Positions 1 through 11,760 are shown, counted from the stretch's first letter. The stretch: DNA of 64,000 nt from Pontederia crassipes (GCA_030549335.1 CM060183.1:23820552-23884551); one strand, 5' to 3'. Translations and numbers: made by a program. The notes: generated by a model from the letters alone, not told the origin.

Positions 1-530
1 AAAGCAAAGAACATGTGCGGACCTACAAATATAGGCCCGTGCGTGATAAAAAAAACTTATATATAATGTTTTTTCGTCCAAAAAAATGTTATAGAAAAAA
101 TTATTTATATGTAATTTATTTCTATCTAAGAAAAAATGTTAAATGGCACGAGGGGTTTTCAGTTTTCATCTGCATACTCGACGTCATCTTTGAAGGTAAA
201 GAGTATGTGCACATCAAAATATTATGTGATGATATGAAGTTGGAGTTAACAACATGAAATTCATACTCTAATGAATATGAACACAAGTTAATGACATTAT
301 TCAACTACTATAAATTAAGCATTTTTTCTATAAGAAATAATATATGAAATAAATGATATACTTTTTTGTGTTATTTATAATCATATATTATTTTCAATAA
401 TAATTGTTTTAGTTGTATATAGTTATTTTTTGTTGTAATCATGATATTATTTTGTCAAGGGGATAGAAAGTTTACATATATCAAATATTTTATATTGAAT
501 AGTTTCTTATAAACCGATATGGGATTGCCA
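1..530. repeat. AT-rich dispersed repeat, copy 1 (truncated by window start)
   Basis: Nearly the same sequence recurs at 10559-11080, and the part after about 187 recurs at 9293-9600. Indels against copy 2 are few. An 80-codon reading frame (15-257) is present here and again at 10581-10826, but it matches no family I know and its base composition is that of the surrounding repeat, so I treat it as a passenger frame. Similarity is lost after the phrase around 510-520. Confidence 0.75.
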
Positions 531-846
531 GAGGTAGATGAATTAATATGATTTAAATCCTTTCCCTCATGTCATAACATTCCTTTGGTAAATATATATC
601 CTAATCTTTGGTAAAAAAAAAGAACTTTCCATATGCCTTAAAGCAAACTTTGCCCCCTAACATTGTTAAGATTACTACCGAAACTCTTGAAGTTCACAAG
701 ATGGCTGTCTGGTCCTGTCGAAAGTAGACAGATTCAATCCTTCAATGTGAGAACTCGTTTGTCTATCTGAAGAGAGAGAAATTTAACCATGCCAAATGCA
801 TATTATATGTATGTATGCATAATAAAACTAATTATTATTTGAATAA
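531..846. other. Intergenic, probable 3' flank of the small minus-strand gene
   Basis: Moderately AT-rich sequence with no reading frame or repeat I can recognise. Because the neighbouring gene runs on the minus strand and ends at 847, this stretch should hold its 3' untranslated region. No clear polyadenylation signal can be assigned. Confidence 0.4.
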
Positions 847-1305
847 TTAACCACCTGAGAAGCTTTTTCTCATAACAGGGTTGGAATCCACGAAAGTACT
901 CCTCCTCGTCATGTACCTCCTCTCCAGGTCTGTAATTGTTGTTTCAAGCAGAAAATGAAACAACGCAGGAATATTATAGAAGAAGTGAATTCTCAGAACA
1001 TAATAATAATGTACAGCACACCATGAATGATCTCTCCAGGAGGGAATGCCTCTTCTTCTTGGCTTCTCCCATTCTTGCCCTTTCTGCTGAAAATACTTGG
1101 TAATTTAGACTGCACATCGCACCAAGTGTATACGTATAAATATTAATTTACATGAGGAATCTAATTTCTTAGCCCCCAATGAAATGGAGAACCATTTGAA
1201 CTTGGAAAGAGAATTGAACAAAGCACGATTTCACGTACGCGTGCATTTTACCTTTTTCTTCTTGCTATTCTTTATCGAATCATCATCTTTGCTAGACTTT
1301 GTCAT
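847..1305 (-). CDS. Small hydrophilic protein, 74 residues, three exons
   Basis: I do not recognise the product. On the minus strand three exons fit exactly: 1305-1252 (54 nt, ATG at 1305-1303), 1109-1022 (88 nt) and 929-847 (83 nt, stop TAA at 849-847). Both introns (142 and 92 bp) begin GT and end AG, and the phases (0, then 1) keep one frame of 74 codons plus stop. The start is the first ATG after an in-frame upstream stop. The protein begins MTKSSKDDDSIKN, has a lysine run at residues 15-18, then SKLPSIFSRKGKNGR, an acidic-proline stretch EEEAFPPGEIIHD at about 37-48, and a basic C-terminus YMTRRSTFVDSNPVMRKSF. It has no signal peptide or membrane segment. The lysine-rich N-terminus could be a nuclear signal (inference). 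The consistent splicing argues for a real gene; no homolog was checked. Confidence 0.6.
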
Positions 1306-1840
1306 ATCATGCAAAGACTCGCTAGAACTTGAAATTCATTCAAAGAGCAACAGAATAGATTCGCATGGTTGGCCGAGGACGCTTATTTCCGGTGCCGCGG
1401 TCGGCCGTCAAGAATTTGCAGTAAGCTTGGCATGCATTGGTTGCATGGAAGAAAATGGATGTGATTACGACAAGGAGAAAGGAAATGGAGAAGACAAGAA
1501 ATGGCGTTAAGTTTGGAAATTTTTGGAGTCAGGGAGAACGGAGGAAGAGGGGTGGCCGCTAGATGGAGGGACGTCCTGCTTCCTCGTTTTGGCTCTCTTT
1601 CTCTTCGTTGGCTTTAATTTGTTAAAAGAATAGAGAAAAAGGAGAGAAAACTGTAACGAACTCTCCCGCCACCTTCTTTGGGGTGCCCAAAGTGGGAAGA
1701 CCCGTTCCACTCCTCCCATTCTCACAGCACATTTCTTCTATGGAGAAGGGAGAGAATTTTGAGAAATGTTCTTCTGTTTGGCAAAAGGAAAAGACTGTCG
1801 ATCAAATAAAACTCTCATACTATTTTCATATTTATAATGC
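1306..1840 (-). promoter_or_regulatory. Upstream region of the small gene with a TATA-like box
   Basis: Reading the minus strand, a TATAAATA-type box lies at about 1836-1829. If used, the 5' untranslated leader would be near 500 nt, which is long, so a nearer start is also possible. The forward frame at 1184-1510 and the reverse frame at 1507-1725 overlap this area but look like chance frames. Confidence 0.25.
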
Positions 1841-2677
1841 ATGAAGAGAATAATTGTTATATGCTTTGATTTTTTTTTGTACAACACTGAAAACTAATTT
1901 AATTAATTTCCCATTTTTTTCTTCTTATAATAAAACAAGCTTAATATTTTTAAATGAAAAAATATGAAAAAGAAAGAAATTCCTTTAATATATTATATAT
2001 TTAATTCCTATATTTTTTTTAATAAAAGAGTTACTGAGAGGATCATCTTTAAATTTGTAGATATTTAACCTACCTTTATCATATTCCTCATGATTACTAG
2101 AGTTATAATTTTTAAAATAAAGTTATAATAATTACTATATCTGAATGATCTAACTATTATTTTTTTTCCTATTATCACAATCTTGCTTCATTAATTGAAT
2201 ATTAAGTTGAAGATCTAAAAAAATATTAATTTCATATTTTAACAACTCAGATATTTATAATTGATTTTACTTTGGTATTATTATATGATGATTTAATTAA
2301 TAATTATTTTTTACGTGCGCCAATTAGGTTGGTGCTATGTTCACCTTTGCATGCTACCTTTCAATTTCAACCCGCTGAATGTGTCATTACAACATTATTT
2401 TTTTGTTAAAACTAAATTAATATATAGTTCATTGCATGATACTAATCACTAAAATGTATTTCTAAATGGCATGTTCCAACAAAAAAAAAAAGAATTAGAT
2501 GCAAAAATATTATAAAAAAGTTCAATTAATATCTGGAAAAAGTTGAAATTGTTTATGAAAGAATAATAGCTTAAAACAACAATGACTAAGTTAAATTCTT
2601 ACATAGAACTATGCATTTGAAGAATAGATATATATCTTATATAAAGAATAATATTTAAAATAAAATATGTGTTACAC
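1841..2677. other. AT-rich spacer, nothing recognised
   Basis: Homopolymer-rich AT sequence without a supported frame, RNA gene or terminal repeat. Confidence 0.6.
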
Positions 2678-3654
2678 TCTATTAAAGTCAACATAGTAAT
2701 TTAGGAGGGAGGGAGTCATACTTGGCATAGGCTAAAGCTATCATGTGTCACAATTAATTAAAATTTTATTTTATCTGCTAATCAGAAACTTATTGAGTAA
2801 TTTAAATAAGTATATTAATCTTTTATTTTAAGTCAATGAGAAGTCTCTAATTAACTTTTAGTTGTTATATAGGAGTCTGTTTATAGCAACTAAAATATTT
2901 TAAGATAACACTCTACTAATAAATTATTATCTTACTAAAGTTGTAATAGTTTTTTTTTGTGTTTCAAGATAAATCTATTAATATATATGTGTGTGTGATA
3001 TAAATCCAACGTTATTATTTTGAAAAATATTTATAGATTATATTTTTTATAAAAATAAATCTTAGATATACATTTGAAAGGGAAAATATAATTATCATTG
3101 ACTTTTATAAATGCATAACTAAAAATATAACTAAGAAAGGAGTCAATATCTGTTTATTTTCATATCACATTACTAAGTGATGATAAAAAAAATGACGGAA
3201 TAGACAGTACCTAAGCATGCAAAAGAAACAAATAAAAAAATAAGCTCTAAAATATCTATTAAAAAATCTCTATGTGAAAATGCAATTAAATGTAAATAAA
3301 ACATAACGATAAAATCCAAAATTAAGTAGATGATTAATAGATGATTTTTCTTAGATTACGTCCTCTATACCAAAATGTTTGTTGGAGCCTTACCCTCTAC
3401 ATCTAATCAAAACAAAAGTTCAAGATTGATATGAAATGTATTCAATAATATTTTTCATTATTAAAGCTTTTCATATTGTGTTACATTATTTTTTTATCAA
3501 AAATATTATAATATATAAGTGATTTTATTTTTCAATTAAATAACTAATTAGTGATCAACATCTATAGCTATATTAATTTTATATATTTAATAATTTATTA
3601 GATCATTATATATTATTTTTTCATCCTCCGTACATCGTGCGGAAAGTATACTAG
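2678..3654 (+). mobile_element. Short non-autonomous Helitron
   Basis: The 3' end is Helitron-like: a GC-rich imperfect hairpin (TCCGTACATCGTGCGGA) at about 3626-3642, followed by CTAG at 3651-3654 and then T. The 5' part (TCTATTAAAGTCAAC, then a TTGGCATAGGC...ATCATGTGTCAC stretch) is a diverged version of the 5' ends at 14658 and 20637. No gene is carried. The 5' boundary is less certain than the 3' boundary. Confidence 0.45.
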
Positions 3655-3790
3655 TTTTATGTAAAAAGTTATATTTTGCACTCATTAACTCCGGGGTCCT
3701 TGCACATAAATATACATATAATAATAAATTAACATAATATTAATAATAATATAATTATTAAGCTTGGTTGATTATTTTATTTATAGTTGA
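3655..3790 (-). repeat. Inverted copy of the segment at 11100-11240
   Basis: The reverse complement of 11100-11240 matches this stretch at roughly nine bases in ten, including the phrase AACTCCGGGGTCCTTGCAC. The match begins directly after the CTAG of the Helitron ending at 3654. Confidence 0.75.
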
Positions 3791-4269
3791 TTAATTTTTT
3801 TCTGAATAATGTGTGATTTATTTATAAAATAAATATATGCATTTTATATCATTTATGTAAAATTGTTTAAATTTGATCATGCTAAATAATAATCCGTGTT
3901 AACAAAAATATGATGTTGTGTTTCCCTTCCCTCCACACGTGTAATTTAGGGGCATGGTTTTTTTTTCATTTTGGCACTCAACAAAAAAAAAAGGAAAATA
4001 ATTAAATAAAAGTTGTCTCCTGAATGCATGCATTCCACTCCTATGCTATGTGCGTCCCACATGGATGTGTATATACATGGACTACAGAATAAATGTTTTA
4101 AAATTAAGGCTATCTAATTATATTAAAAAATTCATAGAACTTGTAAAAAATAGAATATAGTAAAGGAAAAGAATTTAAATAAAATAAATTTCTATATGAC
4201 AATTCTTGAAGAAAAATAAAAAAATAGTGAAAAGAAAATAGAAACAGGTGACATTATTGAAAAAAATAA
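3791..4269. other. AT-rich spacer, nothing recognised
   Basis: No supported gene. Around 4065-4080 there is an imperfect palindrome built on CATGGATGTGTATATACATGG-like sequence. The 3' end of the minus-strand Helitron to the right may lie here, but I cannot locate it. Confidence 0.5.
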
Positions 4270-6006
4270 TGAAATATACTATTGCAATGGAGTTCAAGGC
4301 TCCACTCCGACTTTTCTCAAATAATTATAATATTAATAAATTCTTCCTACAAAAGTGAATACGATTCAATAGATTAATGATATAATAATTCAAAATTAAT
4401 TATTCTTAATTTTTGTATGGTCTCGTAATTTTTTTTGTGAAAAAATAGTTTGAATGTAAATCAAAACCAATATAGTTATCCTATGTGAGCTTTTCATGTA
4501 TATAAAATCCTCTTGGGCGAGCCATGTCATATCACCAAGATAAATTAAATACGTAAGAATCTATATATTATTAAAAAAAATAACTGACTCTTGCAATGGA
4601 GTCCAAGACTCCATGCAAATCTGTCAAATAACTATATTATGAAATAATGAAATTTTGTTTATTCCACATAAGACAATGCAATATGAAGATACACGGGTAG
4701 AATTATTAGTATAAAATAAATATCATTTACTTTCGGTGATGTTATCACATAGATAAAAAATAATATTAGTTGTGATATAACTATGAATAAAAATATAAAG
4801 TGATCTGCAATATCTCAATAAGATATAGAAATTTATGAATAAAAATAAAATATCATCGACATAGCATGGAGTCCATATAATCATGGCATATAGAATTATA
4901 GATAATCCAACTATGAATGAAAAGTAACAAACAATGGAAATGAAATAAGAAAAAGAATTGTAAATACTTAATTTGATATACTATATTAGGCTTTTTTATT
5001 AAGAACACACACATATTAGAAAGAATGAAAGCAATGGAATAAAAAAAAAACTTTGACGACCTATTAATAAGTGTTTCGGATAATCTCAAGTACTGAGACT
5101 TTCAGGACTAACAATAAGAAAGTTGTATGGAGTAAATTTAAATTTCTTTCTTGAGGTTGTTGAAAAGATTTTTGCAACCTTCTTTATAGTGAATGGTGTG
5201 GTTAGTTTCAATAATCAGTATCTACATAACCATCCAGTCATTTATTAACCGCTACTAATAAACGAATCTTTCATTAGCAAATAACTAATCATTTTTGCGT
5301 AACCATATTTTTTTACTACTAACTCTATTACCGTCTTAATTAATCAAGATAAATAATCTTTAAGATGATTACCGTACATGACATATGTCATGTAATTATG
5401 CGACATGTCAAACTATTCTATTTTGCATTGTATATTTATTAGGTGTAGACATTTGCTAATAAGAAGTGGGAACGGTTGGTTACAAATAAATAAATTGGCA
5501 TACATACAATTAGAGGTGGTTGTTAATTACTCTGTCGGTTGCTAATTAAACATGAACTAAAAATATGATGAAATATTATTAATATTTTAATTATTTGATA
5601 TAATATACATAGATTTAAATTTTTATGATGTCATAATTAATAATTTATTTATGTAATGTGAAAGTTTATTAGGAAAAAATATCCTTTAAATTTCCAGATA
5701 TAAGTACTATTATTATATTGGCGATACTATCGTTATTAATATATATATATATATAGGACAAATTAATATATATCGTTATTAAATTTAATTAATTATAATA
5801 TATATAGGACAAATTAATTGTCCAAATAAAACATTTGTCACATCTTTTCATTCAAATTTGTTCTCATTTAAAATAATTAATTATCTAGAAATAATCATTC
5901 AAAGATAATTATAATAAAGTTTCACTACATGGACACTTGTCAACACATATTTATGTCAAGTGTCATCACCTCCATACAAACTTCTTTGCTTTTAATATAG
6001 TATAGA
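4270..6006 (-). mobile_element. Helitron relic, minus strand, 3' end not located
   Basis: The minus strand starting at 6006 reads TCTATACTATATTAAAAGC and continues like the 5' end of the Helitron at 14658, including a GACAAGTGTCC phrase. Further in, about 5050-5330 read on the minus strand parallels 15390-15640 of that element (CTATAAAGAAGG, then TTGAGATTATCC and its neighbours). Two GGAGTC-CAA-GACTCC type hairpin motifs lie near 4285 and 4593. I saw no coding capacity. A GC-rich CTAG terminus was not found on the left. Confidence 0.45.
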
Positions 6007-6011
6007 TATAG

Positions 6012-6530
6012 ATTTATAATAACATAAAAATAAATTATATATTAAAGTAATTAAAATTTTTATAAATTAAATATTAATAGTGAAACTTATTTCATAAAGA
6101 TGAATATAACATAAGAAATAACAAAGAATTTTTTTTTGAAAAAAATGATTAACTTTTTATGATCCTAAGAGGATTTTTCTCTTATGTTAAAGTCTTTTTT
6201 TCTACCAACGGAACTAGACCAAAGAGTTTAAGGAAATGACAGATGACAAAAGAAAAATTAAAGTTAAAAAAGAGTAAAAAAATATGAGAAATAAAGAGAT
6301 GATTAACTAATCCAAACATTGGAAAAGTTGGAATAAAGAAGAAGAAGTATTAAAAAAATAAAAGTAATAGAATAGGAAGGTGTGTTGGAAGAAATTTAAG
6401 AGGAAATAAAAAAGACAAGTTTGTATTGGAAGAAAAAAAATGTATATTGAAAAAAACTGTTATATAAAAGTATTCTATAAGATATACTTTTTTAAAATTA
6501 AATTTTAAATAGGATACAATTATATTTCAT

Positions 6531-6560
<30 letters not shown>
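6012..6560. repeat. Dispersed repeat, direct copy at 11231-11760
   Basis: The two stretches agree over about 530 bp, including the phrase CCTAAGAGGATTTTTCTCTTATGTT and the purine-rich tract that follows. This copy ends in a (TA)n run at 6535-6564. It shows no coding potential. Confidence 0.75.
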
Positions 6561-6565
<5 letters not shown>

Positions 6566-6948
6566 CCTAAAAACTAATAATGCATTGTTTCAATTGACCC
6601 TATTGTGAACAATGTAAGTCTGCCACTGTGTATGTGTCATAGTTCCTTATAAATACGTAATCACCTAATAATAAAATAATGAACAAAACTTAATTATTTT
6701 GTTATCACTATTAATAGTTAATTTATTATTATAAGTATATAAAAAATATTGCGTCAATAATATTCATTAACGGGAAATATGGGTGTCCCCCCATTTCAGA
6801 TGGGGGACTGTCCCCCCACGATGCGTCGGCCGTCAGATGGCATCCGACGACTATCGCAGATTTGAGCGGTTTTGTGAGTGAAAATCGGTTGAGGAGCGCG
6901 GTTCGATGAGTGGACCGGACGGTTCGATAACTGGACCGGTTCAAAGGG

Positions 6949-6956
6949 TATATAAT
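6949..6956 (+). promoter_or_regulatory. TATA box inside the left arm of the MULE
   Basis: TATATAAT follows a GC-rich stretch and precedes a pyrimidine-rich (CT)n leader-like tract at 6975-7015. This is the usual layout of a plant promoter and 5' leader. It would drive transcription to the right, into the 42-bp repeat tract. Confidence 0.45.
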
Positions 6957-7326
6957 CCAAAAACCTTACGCATCTGTCATTTCTTTTTCTTCTCTCTCCT
7001 CTCTGCTCCGAACTCTCTGCTCGACGATCTGGTCCCACCGACGGCATTCGAGCTCGAAGCTTCGTCCCAACAGATCTGGCCGCCGACGACCGATCTGCCC
7101 GCTGACGACCCCCGCGCGCTGGCATCCGACGCTCGCTCTCCGATCTCCGATCGACACCGACGAGATTCGACCAGATCCGGCCAGATTTGGTCGTCGGCGA
7201 ACTCGCTCGACCAGATCTGGTCGTCGACGGCCCCGTTCGACCAGATCTGGTCGTCGGCGGCCCCGGCTCTTGATGCTGAGGAGAAGGCGTCTCGCACGAC
7301 TCCGCCCGCACGCCGCCGGCCGCCTA

Positions 7327-7592
7327 CTGCGCTCGCAAGACCCCGCCCGCACGCCGCCGGCCGTCCTGCTGCGCTCGCACGCCCCCGCCCACATGCCACC
7401 GGCCGCCCTGCTGCGCTCGCACGACCCCGCCCGCACGCCGCCGGCTGCCCTGCTGCGCTCGCACGACCCCGCCCTCACGCCACCGCACGCACGCCCGCGC
7501 CTGCCCTGCCGCGCTCGCACAACCCCGCCCGCACGCCGCCGGCCGCCCTGCCGCGCTCGCACGGCCCCACCGCACGCCACCGCCCGCCCCCG
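7327..7592 (+). repeat. 42-bp GC-rich minisatellite within the MULE
   Basis: The phrase CTGCGCTCGC or CCGCGCTCGC starts at 7327, 7369, 7411, 7453, 7509 and 7551, giving spacings of 42, 42, 42, 56 and 42. The 42-bp unit keeps frame and would encode a 14-residue Ala-Arg-Pro-rich repeat, but all frames stay open here because of composition. A shorter 30-bp repeat centred on CCAGATCTGG precedes it (7208 and 7238). Confidence 0.8.
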
Positions 7593-9265
7593 CACGCCCT
7601 GCCGATCTCACACGCCGCCGCCCGCCCGCCCGTCCTGCCACTCCCGCCGAGGACCTCGTCGCCGCCGACGAGATCTCCCCTCTCTCTCGCGACTTTGCCA
7701 CTTGAGACCGGGCTGCCACCGAGAAGATCTGCCTCTCTCTAGCGACTTCACCACCGGAGATCGGACCCCGCCGTCGTGATCCATCCATCCAGAGTTATCA
7801 AAGTGTTGTGTGATTAGTGTGATAGTGTGATTAGTTACACTTTTGTAAATTTTTGTAAATATTTTGTTGATAATTCATGTTGTAAATGAGTGTGATTTAT
7901 CAAAATGTTAGTGTGATAGTGTGATTTATCAAAATGTTGTAAATTTTCTCAGAACGATGAATGTTGTTATCGTGTGAGAAAGCCTTGAGATAGAGAATGT
8001 TGGCAGAAAGAATGTTGGGGGATTGATGGTCCGAGTCCAAATGTTGTTTTCCCATAATGTTCGAAAATTTTGAAACATTGTACAATTACGACAATCATAT
8101 ACAAGCAAGAAAATTTTTTACAGTGTAACAAATACAAGTTAACAAAAGTTAACTAATTTCCAACATGAATAATTAACATGGATTAACCAAGAGATCGGCG
8201 ACGTGCAGTGATTTGCAAGTGTTTACATTGCCCGATCGGCGGTCGTCTAGCTTCGCCGCCAGCCCGCCTACTAATTCCAACGTGATTAGGACATTTACAC
8301 ATGGATTAAACATGAATTAGTAATTAATTACAAGATATCATCGATTAACAACATTAACAACATGGCGGGGGCGACGACAGTGCGCAGGCGAGCTCGACGG
8401 CGGCGGTGCGCGCGAGATCGGGGCGACGGTGCGCAGGCGAGCTCGACGGCGGGGCTGCATGCAAGCTTGGCGGCGGCAGCCGGGCGAGCGAGCTCAGTGG
8501 CAGTGGTGGCGGTGCGCGAGATCTGGCCGGGGCAGGGGGTCGCCGCGGGTCGACGAGGTCGGTGGTGTCGGCAGGGTCGGCGCGAGGTCGGCGCAGAGGG
8601 CAAAAGCGGTGGCGGGGCGGGCGAAAGCGACGGCGGGGCAGGCGACCTTGGTGGCGGCGGCAGACGAGCTCAACAGCGGCGGCGCGGACGAGGTCGGCGA
8701 AGGGGTAGGCGCTGCGCGAGGTCAGCGACGTGCAGATCCGGTCAGCGACGGTTGGATGTGCCCCCCTGATGCGCAGATCTGGCCATCGCGGAGGTCACCG
8801 GTCGTGCGGCGGTGTGCCGTCGTGAGAGGAGAGGAGCGGAAAGAGAGCGAAATGGAGAGAAGAGAGAGAAGAAGAGAGATAGGGGGTCGGCGGCGGGGAG
8901 GAGGTCGGCCTCGTCGGCGGCGCGCAGATCTAGTCGAACGCGGTCGCCTCGGCACAGATCTCGGCGGCGGCGGGCCGAGTTCGCCGCACAAGGGGGAAAA
9001 TGGTCGGTCAGACCGCCGGTCGCCGCACGCGAGAGAGAGGTGAGGTGAGAGAGAAATGGGATATTCCTGCGCCTTTTGTACGAGCGGATCAGACCGCCGG
9101 TTATTTTTTATGATGAACCACGCTGTGAACCCCCCGGTTTATGATAAAATAATCTTTTTTACATTATTTCATCGACGCTCGTCCGATCCCAATCGGACGG
9201 GCGCCGATAAATGGGGGAGTGTCCCCCCATTTCAGAGGGGGACACTCATTTTATCCTTCATTAAC

Positions 9266-10351
9266 ATATATTATTTCTACTAATAAGTTAATAAAGAGTA
9301 TGTGCAGACCAAAATATTATGTGATGATATGAAGTTGGAGTTAACAACATGCATTTCATACTCTAATGAATATGAACACGAGTTAATGACATTATTCAAC
9401 TACTATAAATTTAGCATTTTTTTTCTATAACAAATAATATATGAAATAAATGATATACTTTTTGTGTTATTTATAATCATATATTATTTTTACTAATAAT
9501 TTTTTAGTTATATATAGTTATTTTTTGTTGTAATCACGTTATTATTGTGTAGATAGAAAGTTTACATATATCAAATATTTTATATTGGATAGTTTGTTAT
9601 AAACTGATATAGGATATGTAATAAACTATAAATAAAATAATCAACCAAGCTTAATCATTATGTTATTATTATTAATATTTTGTTAATTTATTATTATATG
9701 TATATCTATGTGCTATAGTTCCTTATAAAAACATAATCACCTAATAATAAAAAGTGAACAAAACTTAATCATTTTGTTATTACTATTAACAATTAATTTA
9801 TTATTATAAGTATATAAAAAATATTGTGTTAATAATATTCAAAAACATATATTATTTCTACTAATAAGTTTTAGTTGTATATAGTTATTTTTTATTGTTA
9901 TAATATTATTATTCTATGAAGGAAATAGAATACTTTCTATATCAATCATTTAACAACTATGATTCTTAAGCATTTTAGTATTATTAAATAGTTTGTTATA
10001 AACCCATATAAGTTATGTAACGAACTAATAATAAAATAATAAATCAAACTTAATCATTATGTTATTATTATTAACAGTTTGTTAATTTATTATATGTATA
10101 TTTATATGTCATAGTTCGCTATAAAACTGATATCGAATACGTAATCATCTAATAACAAAATATTCAATCAAACTTAATAATTTTGTTATTATTATTGAAA
10201 ATTTGTTAATTTGTTATTATAAGTATATCTATATGTTTGTTTACATATATATTTTAATAATATTTATAATCATATATTATTTATATTAATAAGTTTTAGT
10301 TATATATAGTTTTTTTTGTTATCATGTTGTTATTCACTTATTCTATCAAAA
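9266..10351. repeat. AT-rich dispersed repeats, mixed copies
   Basis: 9293-9600 matches 187-500 and 10765-11080. 9700-9850 matches 6620-6771, the left flank of the MULE, and so shows what the site looked like before insertion. 9900-10300 repeats related AT-rich phrases two or three times. No gene is seen. Confidence 0.7.
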
Positions 10352-11230
10352 TCTATCTATATATATAAGCAGAGGTGGAAATTACCACGTATCAAGATCT
10401 CATAAATTGAATATATAAGATGATAATATTTTTATTATATAAGCATGGATACTTAAAAGTTAGTTATTAAAAAAATACAATGTTATTATTTAAATTTAAA
10501 ATTCTATATTTGTAACTATAAATAGAGGGAATTTCAATGTTCATCTGCATACTCAACGCTTTTTTGAAGGCAAAAAATACGTGCGGACCTACAAATATAG
10601 GTCTATGTGTGATAAAAAAAATTACTTATATATAATGGTTTTTTCGTCCAAAAAATGTTATAGGAAAAATTATTTATACGTAATTTATTTCTGTCTAAGA
10701 AAAAATGTTAAATGGTACGAGGGGTTTTCAGTTTTCATCTGCAATTTCGACGTCCTCTTTGAAGGTAAAGTGTATTTGCAGATCAAAATATTATGTGATG
10801 ATATGGAGTTGGAGTTAACAACATGAATTTCATACTCTAATGAATATGAACACAAGTTAATGACATTAATTAAACTACTATAAATTAAGCATTTTCTATA
10901 ACAAATAATATATGAAATAAATGATATACTTTTTGTATTATTTATAATCATATATTATTTTCATTAATAATTGTTTTAGTTGCATATAGTTATTTTTTTT
11001 GTTGAATCATGTTATTATTTTGTCAAGGGGATAGAAAGTTTACATATATCAAATATTTTATATTGGATAGTTTGTTATAAACCGATATATGATATGTAAT
11101 CAACTATAAATAAAATAATCAACCAAGCTTACTAATTATATTATTATTAATATTATGTTAATTTATTATTATATGTATATCTATGTGCAACGACCCCAGA
11201 GTTAATGGGTGTAAAATATAACTTTTTACA
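10352..11230 (+). repeat. Dispersed repeat copy 2 with a Helitron-like 5' end
   Basis: It begins TCTATCTATATATATAAGCAGAGG preceded by A, a layout typical of Helitron 5' ends; a diverged relative starts near 11850. It contains the second copy of the repeat found at 1-530, including the 81-codon frame at 10581-10826. No CTAG terminus with a hairpin follows, so I do not call it a complete element. Confidence 0.45.
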
Positions 11231-11760
11231 TAAAATTGATAATAACATAAAAATAAATTATATATTAAAGTAATTAAATTTTTTATAAATTAAATATTAA
11301 TAGTGAAACTTATTTTATAAAGATGAAAATAACATAAGAAATAACAAAGAATTTTTTTTTGAAAAAAATACCCTAAGAGGATTTTTCTCTTATGTTGCAG
11401 TCTTTTTTTCTACCAATGGAAACTAGACCAAAGAGTTTATGGAAATGAGAGATGACAAAAGAAAAATTAAAGTTAAAAAAGAGTAATAAAATATGAGAAA
11501 GAAAGAGATGATTATCTTATGGATCATTGGAGAAGTTGGAATAAAGAAGATGAAGTATGAAAAAAAAATAAAAGTAATAGAATAGGAAGGTGTGTTGGAA
11601 GAAATTTAAGAGGAAATAACAAGACAAGTTTGTATTGGAAGAAAAAAATGTATATTGAAAAAATTGCTATATAAAAGTATTCTATAAGATATTCTTTTTA
11701 AAATTAAATTTTAAATAGGATACAATTATATTTCATAACATTTATATATTATATATATAA
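11231..11760. repeat. Direct copy of the repeat at 6012-6560
   Basis: It has the same sequence order as 6012-6560 with small deletions. It ends in AT dinucleotide runs. No gene is seen. Confidence 0.7.

Larger units (their letters stand above)
6772..9256. mobile_element. Mutator-like element (Pack-MULE type) with GC-rich cargo
   Basis: The element is flanked by a perfect 9-bp target duplication TTCATTAAC (6763-6771 and 9257-9265). A 9-bp duplication is the hallmark of Mutator-like elements. The ends are inverted: GGGAAATATGGGTGTCCC on the left matches GGATAAAATGAGTGTCCC read inward from the right, and each end contains an internal C-run/G-run hairpin. A paralogous empty site (TTCAAAAAC, 9838-9846) lies next door. 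The interior is sharply GC-rich near both ends and AT-rich in the middle (7800-8340). No transposase is visible, so movement would need a partner. Cargo captured from host genes is an inference from composition. Confidence 0.85.

Noticed and set aside
1184-1510. Forward 108-codon frame
   Set aside because: It overlaps the well-supported minus-strand exons and has no recognisable domain. Its composition follows the antisense gene.
4660-4715. ACACGGGTAGAATTATTAGTA as a Helitron 3' end
   Set aside because: It lacks a proper CTRR terminus and hairpin, and its orientation does not fit the minus-strand element around it.
6906-7742. Forward 278-codon frame, plus several overlapping frames of both strands
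   Set aside because: All six frames are open because the tract is GC-rich and repetitive. The Ala-Arg-Pro repeats are translation of a minisatellite, and no domain is present.
8362-9048. Overlapping long frames in the right MULE arm
   Set aside because: Three forward frames are open together with Arg/Gly/Ala-rich output, a compositional artefact.
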